DNA from: Pontibacter silvestris
GTDB taxonomy: Bacteria > Bacteroidota > Bacteroidia > Cytophagales > Hymenobacteraceae
Direction: 5' to 3'
Assembly (NCBI RefSeq): GCF_020907275.1
Contig: NZ_JAJJWI010000005.1
Span: forward strand, 186,001-250,000
DNA: 64,000 bases
The position numbers were made by a program, and so were the translations under genes. Below, in pieces: positions 23,987 through 32,999 of this stretch. The number at the start of each line of letters is the position of its first letter. Within the stretch, counting starts at the first letter, position 1. The notes under the pieces are model-generated. The model did no database searches and was not told where the DNA came from. It saw nothing but the letters and a program-made list of their open reading frames with translations.

Positions 23987-25597
23987 TTAATCGTCTAGCC
24001 GAAGCAATATGCCTTCATCTCCGCCTAAACTGATCGTGTTGCTGTAAACAGTGCCTTCACGCTCAGGAAATGTAGCTAATACCACAGTGCCTTTAAAAGA
24101 GAAATGTTTAGGCTTAAAATAGCATGGCCTGTGGCTCAGGTTTAGTACCACCATATATTGTTGGTGCCCTTTGGCGTGCCTGGTAAAAGCCAGCATTTGG
24201 TTGTCAGAATATATAGGACTGTAATCACCGACATGAAGCGATGGTTCCTGCTGACGTAACTCTATGAGGCGCTTGTAGAGTGATAGCATTGAGAAAGTGT
24301 CTTCTTTCTGTACTTTAACATTTTCGCGGCGGAAGTTGTCTGCCAGTCTTAGCCATGGCTTGGCATCTGTAAAACCTCCATTGTCAGTATTGTCCCATTG
24401 CATAGGTGTTCGTGCAGGGTCACGGCTTAAGTTTTTATCTGGCATGTTAAGGCCCTGTGGGTCCTGTACTTCATCAAACGGAATCGGAACATCTCGCATA
24501 CCAATCTCGTCGCCATAGTATATAGTGGGAGTGCCGCGCAACGTAAGCAGCAGCATAGCAGCCACTCTTGCCTGAGACATACCTACACGGCTGGTAATGC
24601 GGGGCTGGTCATGGTTACTTAACACCCAGTTAGGCCACCCTTCTTCTGGCAGCGCACCTTCATATTGATCAATGGCAGAGGCCAGCTTTTTTGCTTCCCA
24701 AGGTGTAGATATCAGCATAAAGTTAAAAGGCAGATGTGCTCCTTTATTGTCTACACCATAATAAGTTACCAGTTTTTGAATAGGTAGGTAGATTTCACCA
24801 ATCATCATGCGTTCATCATAGCTGTCCAGCACTTCACGCATCATGCGCACAATCTCATGAACTTCCGGCTGATCTGTAGAATAAACCGGTAACAGCTGAT
24901 CATAAGTTGCCATGTGCGATTCATAATCAGGGTTAATAGGGTTATCACGAAACTGGTTGTCCTTAATCATGTGCCACATCACGTCTACCCTAAAACCGTC
25001 TACACCTTTGTCTAACCAGAAACGCATAACATCCATCATTGCTTTTTGTACCTCTGGATTACGCCAGTTCAGGTCGGGTTGCTCCTTCAGAAAAGCATGG
25101 TAATAATACTGTTGCGTTTGCTCATCCCATTCCCAGGCACTGCCACCGAACGAAGCCAGCCAGTTGTTTGGCTCTGATCCATCAGGCTTAGCATCGTGCC
25201 AGATGTACCAGTCCCGTTTCGGGTTATCGCGCGAGGACTTTGACTCCTGGAACCACGGGTGCTGGTCAGAGGTATGGTTTGGTACCAGGTCTAATATTAA
25301 CTTCATGTCCCGCACATGAATTTCTTCTAACAACTTGTCAAAATCATTCATGGAGCCGAACAGCGGGTGAATGCCTGTATAATCAGATATATCATAGCCA
25401 AAATCAGCCATAGGAGATGGATAGATTGGTGAAATCCATACAGCACTTATACCTAACCACTTCAGGTGGTCAAGCCGTTTTATAATGCCGTTAAGGTCGC
25501 CTACGCCGTCACTGTTGCTGTCCTGATACGAGCGGGGATAGATCTGATAAAAAATTCCGTTTTGCCACCAAAGATGTTCTTTTTTCTCTTCATTCAT
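23987..25597 (-). CDS. GH13 alpha-glucosidase / oligo-1,6-glucosidase
   Basis: A 536-residue cytosolic glycoside hydrolase of the alpha-amylase family, with no signal peptide. The four conserved regions are intact: DLVPNHTSDQ (~103-112), GFRVDVMWH with nucleophile D205, MIGEIYLP with acid/base E268, and LSNHDQPRI with D330. The C-terminal part has TPMQWDNTDNGGF, typical of alpha-glucosidases and related exo-acting enzymes. It should release glucose from malto- or isomalto-oligosaccharides. It sits 152 bases upstream of treZ on the same strand, so both may serve use of alpha-glucans or trehalose. The exact linkage preference is not readable. Trehalose synthase is less likely because the protein has neither the length nor the fusion partners of TreS. 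Confidence 0.85.
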   Translation of the reverse strand: MNEEKKEHLWWQNGIFYQIYPRSYQDSNSDGVGDLNGIIKRLDHLKWLGISAVWISPIYPSPMADFGYDISDYTGIHPLFGSMNDFDKLLEEIHVRDMKLILDLVPNHTSDQHPWFQESKSSRDNPKRDWYIWHDAKPDGSEPNNWLASFGGSAWEWDEQTQQYYYHAFLKEQPDLNWRNPEVQKAMMDVMRFWLDKGVDGFRVDVMWHMIKDNQFRDNPINPDYESHMATYDQLLPVYSTDQPEVHEIVRMMREVLDSYDERMMIGEIYLPIQKLVTYYGVDNKGAHLPFNFMLISTPWEAKKLASAIDQYEGALPEEGWPNWVLSNHDQPRITSRVGMSQARVAAMLLLTLRGTPTIYYGDEIGMRDVPIPFDEVQDPQGLNMPDKNLSRDPARTPMQWDNTDNGGFTDAKPWLRLADNFRRENVKVQKEDTFSMLSLYKRLIELRQQEPSLHVGDYSPIYSDNQMLAFTRHAKGHQQYMVVLNLSHRPCYFKPKHFSFKGTVVLATFPEREGTVYSNTISLGGDEGILLRLDD

Positions 25598-25756
25598 AGT
25601 ATATTCTTGTTTAAGAATAGTTCTGGAGTTAACTGTACAGCATTCATAATTTAAGAAGTTTTAATGTACGGTAGATATTTTATCAGGATATAAACCTTTC
25701 AGCAGGAAGCCTTAATGTAGCTTAAGGAGCTTTGTGTTTAAAATGTTGAAAAAGCA

Positions 25757-25794
25757 AAAGCCCTGTACCATGCTCTCGCATAGTACAGGGCTTT
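25757..25794. terminator. terminator hairpin downstream of the 25817 gene
   Basis: A 12-bp perfect outer stem (25757-25768, 25783-25794; AAAGCCCTGTAC and complement) with a second inner stem ATGC/GCAT. It lies 22 bases beyond the stop of the minus-strand exported protein. Confidence 0.75.
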
Positions 25795-25816
25795 ATAGGT
25801 AAACTACAGTATGCTT

Positions 25817-26395
25817 TTACAACCCTGCAGTGTTGGCAGGTACGTAATGGTTAGTAGCAGTTATAACGTAAAGCCCTTTCGCATTAGGCTTTCTTACAAT
25901 TTTCTTTATTGAGCCATCTTCCAGGAAAAAATACTGCCAATGAGCAACATTGCTGTTGCCTATTGCAAAGCTTTCTGTTTCCTTTACAGATGATAGGGTT
26001 AATAAATTGTACTCAGGGCGCCATTCTCCTACCATTAAAACAATACTTTCCCCCTCATCGTCCAGCTGAACAAACTCAAAGCGCTTGCTGGTTTCTGAAT
26101 ATCGTAAAAAGCCTTCACCTGTTACGATGCTTCCATCAGTTTTTTTTATTTCAAATTGCTCCTTGATATAGTTTCCCTGGTAAGCCTTATTAAAAGATGC
26201 GTTGCCAGTTGTCTCTACAAATTTCTGAGTTTCAGGCTGCCATTCATAAGAACTTATTCGCCAGTTGCCAATGGTTTTCTGAAGAAGCTTATTGGCTTCT
26301 GAAGTTGTGATGTCTTTTTTGTTTTGTGCCTCTAAGGTTGTACCTGAGCCTACCAGCAGCACTGCTGTCAATAGGTAAACGATTATTTTTTTCAT
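25817..26395 (-). CDS. exported protein of unknown function (DUF1579-like)
   Basis: A 192-residue protein starting at ATG 26395 with a clear signal peptide (KKIIVYLLTAVLLVG). A longer reading frame runs upstream to 26680, but it passes through a 10-G tract and low-complexity sequence and is not used here. The mature part has a lipocalin/DUF1579-like beta-rich pattern: IGNWRISSYEWQPETQKF (~40-57), YIKEQFEIKKTDGSIVTGEGFLRY, a VLMVGEWRPEYN strand and AHWQYFFLEDGSIKKIV. Such proteins often occur in Bacteroidota periplasms and their ligand is unknown. It is a single gene; neighbours give no functional hint. Confidence 0.65.
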   Translation of the reverse strand: MKKIIVYLLTAVLLVGSGTTLEAQNKKDITTSEANKLLQKTIGNWRISSYEWQPETQKFVETTGNASFNKAYQGNYIKEQFEIKKTDGSIVTGEGFLRYSETSKRFEFVQLDDEGESIVLMVGEWRPEYNLLTLSSVKETESFAIGNSNVAHWQYFFLEDGSIKKIVRKPNAKGLYVITATNHYVPANTAGL

Positions 26396-26750
26396 GGTTT
26401 TATTTTTATGGATTATGGTTGCGATGTCTTCAAAAGTCTGGTTCTTGTTAGAAGACATTGCTAATTTACGCTGATAAAATGTAGAATATTCGTGAACTAT
26501 ACTAACAAGCGCTAAGCCTCTGCAAACGAATAGTTTTTGTGGACAGGGAGTAATGGGAGAGGGGGGGGGGCGACGAATTTTGATGGAGGAATTAAGCTTC
26601 TGAGGGGTAGGGAGAGTCTGTGCCTGCAGGTACTGAGGAAGATTGCTTTTTTTTGAATTTAAAGAGCTGATGAAAAACAAAGCGTTAATGGCTTAGCTGT
26701 TTTGTGGCTAAGCCATTACGCTTAATAATGAGGTGGGTAGTTGCTTTTAC
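26396..26750. other. intergenic region with G10 tract and mgsA terminator
   Basis: The spacer holds a run of ten G at 26561-26570 preceded by GGGAGA, a T-rich run near 26647-26654, and the hairpin at 26681-26721. No credible gene. Confidence 0.7.
26681..26721. terminator. terminator hairpin downstream of mgsA
   Basis: Arms 26681-26697 and 26706-26721 pair over AATGGCTTAGC/GCTAAGCCATT plus an outer AGCG/CGCT with one bulged base. It lies about 30 bases beyond the mgsA stop. Confidence 0.65.
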
Positions 26751-27113
26751 TTATTCGTCACATACAATCAAATCGGCAGAAGCACGATTAAGAGCAATAG
26801 GGATGTTATTTATCACAGCCGTACGGATAAGCGTCTGGATATCATGTTCATGCCCCTGTGGTGTTTCAGCGTCTATAAAAAAAATGATTTTGTCTACTTC
26901 TCCCTGTAGAATTTTAGCAGCCAGCAATATATCTCCTCCACTTGGGCCATGACCAAAGCCAGTTACTTTTAAATCGATCAAATCACTTATCAAACGAGCT
27001 GTATTTGATGTTCCGATAAGGTCATGCTCACTTAGTTTTGCATGGTTTTCCTTCGCCCAATTTAAAAGGTCGTTTTTCTTCTTGTCGTGGGCAATTAGTG
27101 CGATAGTTTTCAT
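26751..27113 (-). CDS. mgsA: methylglyoxal synthase
   Basis: A 120-residue protein starting at ATG 27113 (MKTIALIAHDKKK); three further upstream residues are possible but not typical. MgsA converts dihydroxyacetone phosphate to methylglyoxal and phosphate, a bypass of lower glycolysis under phosphate limitation. Family marks are IALIAHDKKK, TSNTARLI (phosphate loop), GPSGGD with the catalytic Asp, IIFFIDAETPQGHEHD and NIPIALNRASADLIV. E. coli MgsA is 152 residues; the shorter form without an N-terminal extension is usual in many bacteria. It lies in a run of monocistronic minus-strand genes and has its own terminator. Confidence 0.9.
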   Translation of the reverse strand: MKTIALIAHDKKKNDLLNWAKENHAKLSEHDLIGTSNTARLISDLIDLKVTGFGHGPSGGDILLAAKILQGEVDKIIFFIDAETPQGHEHDIQTLIRTAVINNIPIALNRASADLIVCDE

Positions 27114-27251
27114 GATGAGCAAATGTATAATAACTTCCTAATATTAGAAAGATAATCTTATCTCTCCAATATTACATCCTGATTCTTTAGAATCATATCT
27201 TAAGATGGTATGTTGGCTTATGTTTCTTTTAGCACGTCGTATTGTTGTAGT

Positions 27252-28322
27252 TTAACGCCGTGGCTTTGCTCTCTCATATTGTAGTGGCCAGGTAATGTCA
27301 TGGTTCAACTCCTGTGCAGCTTTTAGCGGGAAGTAAGGTTCTCTAAGAAACTCTCTTGCCAAAAGCACCAGGTCTGCTTTTCCGGTGGTGATAATATCTT
27401 CAGCCTGTTCCGGTGATGTTATCATGCCTACGGCTCCTGTTGGCATACCTGTTTCCTTTTTTATGCTTTCTGCAAATTCTACCTGATAACCTGGTCCTAC
27501 AGGAATTTTGGCATGTGGAACATTACCGCCTGTTGAACAATCAATCAAGTCAACGCCCTTATCTTTTAGTACATTGGCTAAGGCTACAGAGTCTTCTCCT
27601 GTCCAGCCTCCTTCCGTCCAATCGGTAGCAGATATCCTTACCAGAAGCGGGTACTCGACAGGCCATACTTCCTGAACACTCTCTATTACTTCCAGTAGCA
27701 GGCGAATTCTGTTTTCGAAAGAGCCGCCATAGTTGTCGGTTCTCTGGTTGCTCAGCGGCGAGTAAAACTCGTGGAGCAGGTAACCATGGGCAGCATGCAG
27801 TTCTATAACTTTAAATCCGGCTTCCAGAGAACGTTTAGCTGCCGCTTTAAAATCAGCAATTACTTTCTGTATACCTTCCGCATCAAGTTCCAGCGGTTTC
27901 GGTTCTGATTCGATAAAAGGAATAGCACTGGGAGCTACTGTTTGCCAGCCATCTTCTTCTTCTGTGATAGCTGTACCTCCTTTCCAGGGGCTGCGGTGGC
28001 TTGCTTTTCTACCTGCATGCCCCAGCTGCACACCCGGAACAGTGCCATGTGCTTCTATAAAAGAGGTAATGCGTTTAATACCCTCAACGTGTTCGGCTTT
28101 CCAGATGCCAAGGTCATCAGGGGTAATCCTTCCCTCTGGAGATACGGCTGTAGCTTCAAATATTATAAGGCTGGCACCTCCTACTGCCCTGCTTCCTAAA
28201 TGTACCAAATGCCAGTCGTTCGCAAAGCCATCTTCGCTGGAGTACTGGCACATGGGAGAAACAACAATTCTGTTCTTTAACTCTATATTTTTGATCTTTA
28301 GTGGGCTGAAAAGGTTGGGCAT
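27252..28322 (-). CDS. namA: NADH:flavin oxidoreductase, YqjM/NamA-type old yellow enzyme
   Basis: A 356-residue FMN-dependent ene-reductase. Visible marks are VVSPMCQYSSEDGFANDWHLVHL with the redox-tuning Cys of the thermophilic-like OYE class (residue ~24), GVQLGHAGRKASH, the substrate-binding pair in ELHAAHGYLLHEFYSPLSNQ (H-x-x-H near 176-179), the RI..TDWTEGGW segment, and the FMN-phosphate region with VLLAREFLREPYFP near the end. Relatives reduce activated C=C bonds and nitro compounds using NADPH. The physiological substrate is unknown; a role in detoxifying reactive enals or quinones is plausible. It is close to mgsA, which also concerns reactive carbonyls, but the genes are 138 bases apart and no shared operon is shown. 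Confidence 0.88.
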   Translation of the reverse strand: MPNLFSPLKIKNIELKNRIVVSPMCQYSSEDGFANDWHLVHLGSRAVGGASLIIFEATAVSPEGRITPDDLGIWKAEHVEGIKRITSFIEAHGTVPGVQLGHAGRKASHRSPWKGGTAITEEEDGWQTVAPSAIPFIESEPKPLELDAEGIQKVIADFKAAAKRSLEAGFKVIELHAAHGYLLHEFYSPLSNQRTDNYGGSFENRIRLLLEVIESVQEVWPVEYPLLVRISATDWTEGGWTGEDSVALANVLKDKGVDLIDCSTGGNVPHAKIPVGPGYQVEFAESIKKETGMPTGAVGMITSPEQAEDIITTGKADLVLLAREFLREPYFPLKAAQELNHDITWPLQYERAKPRR

Positions 28323-28581
28323 AGTTTATTCTGTTTATGAATAGTCAAAATTTTGATGGGCAAACTTTAACCAGCCTACCGATTTTAATATTTTGGAAAG
28401 GATGTCAGTTGATTTGTCTAAACTTATCACGAATCCTTGCTTACGTATTTATCCTATGTGAAAAAGAGGCAATGGTTCCATGCGTTTCTTTACCATGGCA
28501 TTCTGTTATTTCCACTACTAATGCTTAATGAACGAAAATGTTCCAGTTGCTTTCTAAGGTAACGCTTACAAGTCACCTGTT

Positions 28582-28860
28582 TCAGGTCATCAGGTCGTTA
28601 TACTCCGGGTGCCGTTTGGCATAAGCCTCTACTACAGGGCAGGAAGGAATAAATTTGTAATTCTTTTCCCGGACATAATCCAACCCTGCTTTTACCAGTT
28701 TGTCTGCCATTCCCTTTCCGCGACTTTTTTCAGGCACAAATGTATGGTCAAAGTCCATTACGCCGTCTTCTGGATAGGTATAGGTAAGCTCGGCCTGATC
28801 TTCTCCGAGGTCTGCATAAAATCGCAGATCATTCTCATCATGTATAATGTTAGGTTCCAT
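28582..28860 (-). CDS. small GNAT-type N-acetyltransferase (YidJ/Gcn5-like)
   Basis: A 92-residue protein from ATG 28860; a longer frame reaches 28980 but the extra sequence looks random. It matches the short GNAT family with strands RFYADLGEDQAELTYTYPEDG and MDFDHTFVPEKSRGKGMADKLVKAG, the acetyl-CoA loop being R-G-K-G-M-A. The ending IPSCPVVEAYAKRHPEY is highly typical. Such mini-GNATs lack the full substrate domain and their acceptor is unknown. It lies divergently from the DUF4270 lipoprotein gene. Confidence 0.8.
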   Translation of the reverse strand: MEPNIIHDENDLRFYADLGEDQAELTYTYPEDGVMDFDHTFVPEKSRGKGMADKLVKAGLDYVREKNYKFIPSCPVVEAYAKRHPEYNDLMT

Positions 28861-29059
28861 AGTTAGGTTTAAAGTGTACAGGATATACGGAGCAAAGAAG
28901 GGAGTGTTCAAGCAATAGTTTGAGGTTCTATAACAATTGATGTACTGTTCATGGAGAAGACTGTCTATTTCAGTCAGCATTTTGTCCGCTTCATCTTTCT
29001 TTTGATTGTAAGGTCAGGCTATAAGGGTAAAATTTGCCTTACTGATTCAATAAAAAAAC

Positions 29060-30433
29060 ATGTGTTCATCTACTAATAATTATCTTAAAGCCCTGTTTCT
29101 TTTACTGCTGGCAGGGGCTTTTTATTCCTGTGAAAACCCTAACGATGTGGGCTTGGAACTAGAAGACAATACGCTTCAAACATTATACACAGATACTGTT
29201 ACGGTTAATGTCTCCACTGTTTTACTGGACTCGATTGTTACATCCGGAAGCGGTACCATGTTAGTGGGGCAGTTTCAGGATGAGTTAATGGGTAAGACAA
29301 CTGCCAGCTCTTATGCACAAGTAGAGTTGGGCGACAGCTGGACTGTTGAGGATGATGCTGAATATGACTCTATAAAACTGATTATGCCTTATTCTGGCTA
29401 CAGTTATGGAGACACTGCCCAATGGCTGACAATTGAAGTACACAAGTTATTAGAAGAAGTTAGTTTGCTCTCTCTTCCTCCTTACGTGGGCACAGAAGAA
29501 CCACAGTCTTATTTCTACAGTAGCTCAGCGCTCTATAACACGAGCCAACTTAAGGCAGAAGAGCAACCATTAAGTGTATATGCTTTCCAGCCAAGGCCGA
29601 GCAGAACGGACAGCCTAATGATTTCTTTGCCTGATGCATTAGGTACAGACTGGATGAGCCTGAAGAAGGCGAATGACAGTAAGCTGACTATTTCTAATAA
29701 CTTTATGGACTATTTTAAAGGGATAAAGATAAACCCTGCTGCCTCTGGTGAAAGTGGTTCAATTATAGGCTTTAATCTAAGCAATGCATTTATCAGATTG
29801 TATTATAAAGAGACATCAGGCGGAATTGTTGAGAGTCTTTATCACGATTTTCCTTTGGCGTCCATCAATCAGTACAACCAGCTTACCGGCGACTATAGCC
29901 AGTCGGTGTTAGCGGGTCTGGAGCGGGGAGGGGAGCCTCTTTCCAGTAGTGCTTCTTCTAGTGTTGGAATTGCACAGTCAGGTACAGGACTGATGATTAA
30001 GCTAGAGTTTCCGTATCTAGAGGACTTGCAAAAAGCCATTAATTCTAAAATGATAAACATGGCGGTACTGCAAGTGGTACCTGTTGTGAACACAAACAGA
30101 TACCCTTACCTGCTTCCTACTACGTTGGCCCTGTATGAAACAGATAAAACCAATGTGCCGCTGAGCCCACTTTACATGGATTACTCTACCACGCAACAGA
30201 CGGCCACCTATCAGGCAGATGAAGAATATGACATGGCCTCAACTTATCAGTTTGGTATTACAGAGTACTTCTCTGAACTGTTCGAGGAAACTGAAACTTC
30301 CGGAAGGGCAATACTACTGGCTCCTTCGTCAGATTCTTTCACTCAGTCAGTTGATCGCATAGTGGTAGGAGGGTCAGGCCACACAAGCAGAGTTAAATTA
30401 AAGCTTTACTATACTTTACTGAACAACAATTAA
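29060..30433 (+). CDS. DUF4270 family lipoprotein
   Basis: A 457-residue lipoprotein. The N-terminus has a hydrophobic run ending in the lipobox AFYSC (Cys ~24), followed by the family opening NPNDVGLELED. The body is beta-rich with motifs DSIVTSGSGTMLVGQFQDELMG and DSIKLIMPYSGYSYGD, and it ends with IVVGGSGHTSRVKLKLYYT, as DUF4270 proteins do. The family is confined to Bacteroidota and has no known function; an outer-membrane or surface location is inferred. It is followed by the kelch lipoprotein gene after only 20 bases, suggesting one operon and a joint surface role. Confidence 0.88.
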   Translation: MCSSTNNYLKALFLLLLAGAFYSCENPNDVGLELEDNTLQTLYTDTVTVNVSTVLLDSIVTSGSGTMLVGQFQDELMGKTTASSYAQVELGDSWTVEDDAEYDSIKLIMPYSGYSYGDTAQWLTIEVHKLLEEVSLLSLPPYVGTEEPQSYFYSSSALYNTSQLKAEEQPLSVYAFQPRPSRTDSLMISLPDALGTDWMSLKKANDSKLTISNNFMDYFKGIKINPAASGESGSIIGFNLSNAFIRLYYKETSGGIVESLYHDFPLASINQYNQLTGDYSQSVLAGLERGGEPLSSSASSSVGIAQSGTGLMIKLEFPYLEDLQKAINSKMINMAVLQVVPVVNTNRYPYLLPTTLALYETDKTNVPLSPLYMDYSTTQQTATYQADEEYDMASTYQFGITEYFSELFEETETSGRAILLAPSSDSFTQSVDRIVVGGSGHTSRVKLKLYYTLLNNN

Positions 30434-30453
30434 TAATTATTTACAACAGTTTT

Positions 30454-31461
30454 ATGAAGAACCTCTTAAACAAGTGCCTATTATTACGTTTAGCACTATC
30501 CTTATTAATGATAAGCGCCTTTACCTCGTGCGATAGCGATGAAGATGAAGATCTGCTGGGTGCTTATACAAAAGAGTCAGATTTTGCCGGTGTGGCACGC
30601 AGTGGTGCCGTCTCCTTTGTTATTGGGGAGAAGGCCTATGTTGGTACAGGCTACGACGGCAAAAACAGATTAAAAGATTTTTGGGAATATGATGCATCCA
30701 AAAGCTCCTGGACTAAAAAGGCAGAGTTTCCAGGCACAGCTAGAAGTGCAGCTGTAAGCTTTACTGCTAACGGAAAAGGGTACGTAGGTACAGGTTATGA
30801 TGGCTTAAACTACCTGAAAGATTTCTGGGAGTATGATCCCGAAGCTGATACCTGGACACAAATTGCTGACTTCCCTGGCTCAGCCCGTTATGGATCTATT
30901 GCCCTGTCTCTGGAGGAAAAGGGCTATGTTGGTGCCGGTTATGATGGAAATTATCTGAAAGATTTCTGGCAATATGACCCTGCAACAGCCACTTGGACAG
31001 AAAAAGTGGGTTTAGGTGGCTCTAAGCGGCTGAATGGTTTTGCTTTCACCTTGAACGGTAAAGGTTATGTTGGCGGCGGTGTTAACAATGGCCTGTATGA
31101 GTCTGACTTCCTGCAATACGATCCTGCCACTGATACTTGGACAAGACTGAAAGCGTTGAATGAAGATGATCGTGAGGACGAAGATGCTTATCCTTCTTCC
31201 AGAGCCTTGGCAGTTACGTTTACGCTGAATGGTAAAGCTTATTTGTGTACTGGTACCAATGGTTCAGCCCTTACTGAAGTGTGGGAATATAATGATTTAG
31301 GAGATCTTTGGACACAGAAGTATTCTTTTGAAGGTAGTGCACGAGAAGCAGCCGTAGGTTTTGCCATAGGTAACTATGGTTATATAACAACAGGTAACAG
31401 TGGTAGCTACCGCTATGATGACCTGTGGAAATTTGATCCAACTCTTCTTACTGAAGATTAA
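30454..31461 (+). CDS. kelch-repeat lipoprotein
   Basis: A 335-residue lipoprotein with lipobox AFTSC (Cys ~26) and an acidic linker (DSDEDEDLLG). Six kelch-type repeats of ~48 residues follow, each with the pattern G-x-x-x-Y-V-G-x-G-Y-D-G ... L-K-D-F-W-E-Y-D-P ... W-T. They probably close a six-bladed beta-propeller for protein or glycan binding outside the cell. The acidic D/E run after the lipid Cys matches surface-export signals described for Bacteroidota lipoproteins (general knowledge, not proof). It is co-transcribed with the DUF4270 gene. A 17-bp hairpin with a T-rich tail ends the unit at 31471-31508. Confidence 0.88.
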   Translation: MKNLLNKCLLLRLALSLLMISAFTSCDSDEDEDLLGAYTKESDFAGVARSGAVSFVIGEKAYVGTGYDGKNRLKDFWEYDASKSSWTKKAEFPGTARSAAVSFTANGKGYVGTGYDGLNYLKDFWEYDPEADTWTQIADFPGSARYGSIALSLEEKGYVGAGYDGNYLKDFWQYDPATATWTEKVGLGGSKRLNGFAFTLNGKGYVGGGVNNGLYESDFLQYDPATDTWTRLKALNEDDREDEDAYPSSRALAVTFTLNGKAYLCTGTNGSALTEVWEYNDLGDLWTQKYSFEGSAREAAVGFAIGNYGYITTGNSGSYRYDDLWKFDPTLLTED

Positions 31462-31470
31462 TTGTAACCA

Positions 31471-31508
31471 GCAGTTTCAGCCACTACAGAAGTAGTGGCT
31501 GAAACTGC
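31471..31508 (+). terminator. terminator after kelch gene
   Basis: A 17-bp perfect stem (31471-31487, 31492-31508) with a 4-base loop AGAA, followed by TTTTGCCTTTT. It lies 9 bases after the kelch stop codon. Confidence 0.85.
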
Positions 31509-31913
31509 TTTTGCCTTTTAAGATCATCAGGTTGTACAGTAAAAGGTTTCCAGGAAGTCTGACAGTGTATGAACTTCTTCTTTAATTCATAAGAACTATA
31601 ATGTAGTTCTTTCGCCTCTTGCCCTCACATTTAACCTCACCAAAAGACTGATACATCGCACTGCTTTGGCTAGTAATACTTCTTATTTAGTTAGGTTAAG
31701 CAGGCTTTTATAAAAAAGCTTTCACTTGTTTTTTTTGATGGCTTAAAGTGATGTATCCTTAAAATTTTATATATTGTGCCTCTTTTGGTTTCTGTAATGA
31801 ATTATTAAATAACTTAGAATAAGTGTATATTTTAAATTTAGAAAATATAGCTGTACAATCTGTCAGGCTAAAGATAGGAAAGCTATTCTCTAAGAAGGCT
31901 TTTTTTTACTGTT
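31509..31913. other. upstream region of sensor kinase 1
   Basis: A 405-base AT-rich spacer with no ORF or RNA gene. No convincing promoter match, only poly-T runs near 31730 and 31902. Confidence 0.5.
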
Positions 31914-32999
31914 ATGAATAAATCAAGCAATTATAACAGGGAGCTATTTATAGTAGCTTTGATAACTTCTGTTTTCTTTGGAGTGTTTAGTGTTTTGCCA
32001 ATGCTGATTTCTTCGCATTTGTCTTTTATAGCACCACCTCCACCGCCCCCACCACATGCTTTGCATGGGGTAATGCGAGAACACCCTCCGGTAAATCTGA
32101 CTTCCAGCATTGTTGTAACTACAGCTTTAATGCTTTGCCTGTGGATGATGAACATTTTTATCTATTCCAGGCTAAGAAATATCAAGGCAAAAGAGCAAAC
32201 AATGAATATCATACGCTATGTTATAAGCTATGCAGTCATGTTTGGCTTAGTGACGGCTTATTACTTGGTTCTGACCATGTTTGTTCCAGACCCAAGACAT
32301 GGCAGACAGTTGTTTTTCCCCTTTATTGCTGGCATTACGAATAATACCATTGTCTTGATAATTCTTGACTTGGTTGTGTTGCAGCGGAAAAAAGCACTGG
32401 TTGAATTGGAGAATACAGAACTGAAGATGAACAGCATAATTGCTCAGCATCAGCATTTAAAGCATCAGTTGCAGCCCCATTTCCTGTTCAACTCGCTTAA
32501 CATATTAAAGTCACTGATAAAAAAACAACCTCAGGAGGCTGAAGATTACCTGATAAGGCTGTCTGAGTTCCTGCGCTCCTCTATAACAGCAAATAACCAG
32601 AATACAATTGCCTTGCAGGAGGAACTGAAGCTGTGCATTGATTACCTGGAGATGCAGAAAGTACGCTTTAAAGATGCCTTTGTTTATAAAATAAATATAC
32701 CAGAGGATATAAAGAAGTCAGGATATCTGCCTGTGTTTTCGTTGCAGTTATTGGCTGAGAATGCTATAAAACATAACTCCTTAACAACAGAGGAGCCTCT
32801 TACAATATGGATCTCCTACACGGGTGAAGACAGTATTATTATTAAAAATAACAAAAAACCGAAGCGCATAAATGAGTCCTCTTCTGGTATTGGGTTAAGG
32901 AATCTGTCAGAGCGCTACAAAGTGATTTCAGGTGATGAAATAAATATCATGAATTCTGAGAACTTCTTCTCGGTTGAACTTAAAGTACTGGAAAGTTGA
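31914..32999 (+). CDS. LytS/YehU-type membrane sensor histidine kinase (pair 1)
   Basis: A 361-residue kinase. Four hydrophobic segments occupy residues ~10-150. Between the first two lies an outer loop with a run of seven prolines (APPPPPPPHALHGVMREHPP, ~41-60). A short coiled coil leads to the His_kinase domain with the phosphorylation motif QLQPHFLFNSLN (H189), then the HATPase region with LLAENAIKHN (N box) and SSSGIGLRNLSERY (G box). It senses an unknown signal in the membrane or periplasm and phosphorylates the LytTR regulator, whose TTG start overlaps its TGA stop. It lies immediately upstream of the large S8 protease gene, a candidate target. Confidence 0.9.
   Translation: MNKSSNYNRELFIVALITSVFFGVFSVLPMLISSHLSFIAPPPPPPPHALHGVMREHPPVNLTSSIVVTTALMLCLWMMNIFIYSRLRNIKAKEQTMNIIRYVISYAVMFGLVTAYYLVLTMFVPDPRHGRQLFFPFIAGITNNTIVLIILDLVVLQRKKALVELENTELKMNSIIAQHQHLKHQLQPHFLFNSLNILKSLIKKQPQEAEDYLIRLSEFLRSSITANNQNTIALQEELKLCIDYLEMQKVRFKDAFVYKINIPEDIKKSGYLPVFSLQLLAENAIKHNSLTTEEPLTIWISYTGEDSIIIKNNKKPKRINESSSGIGLRNLSERYKVISGDEINIMNSENFFSVELKVLES

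Noticed and set aside
26396..26680. N-terminal extension of the 25817 gene to 26680
   Set aside because: The extension translates through the G10 tract into Pro/Arg-rich sequence and would bury the obvious signal peptide starting at 26395.
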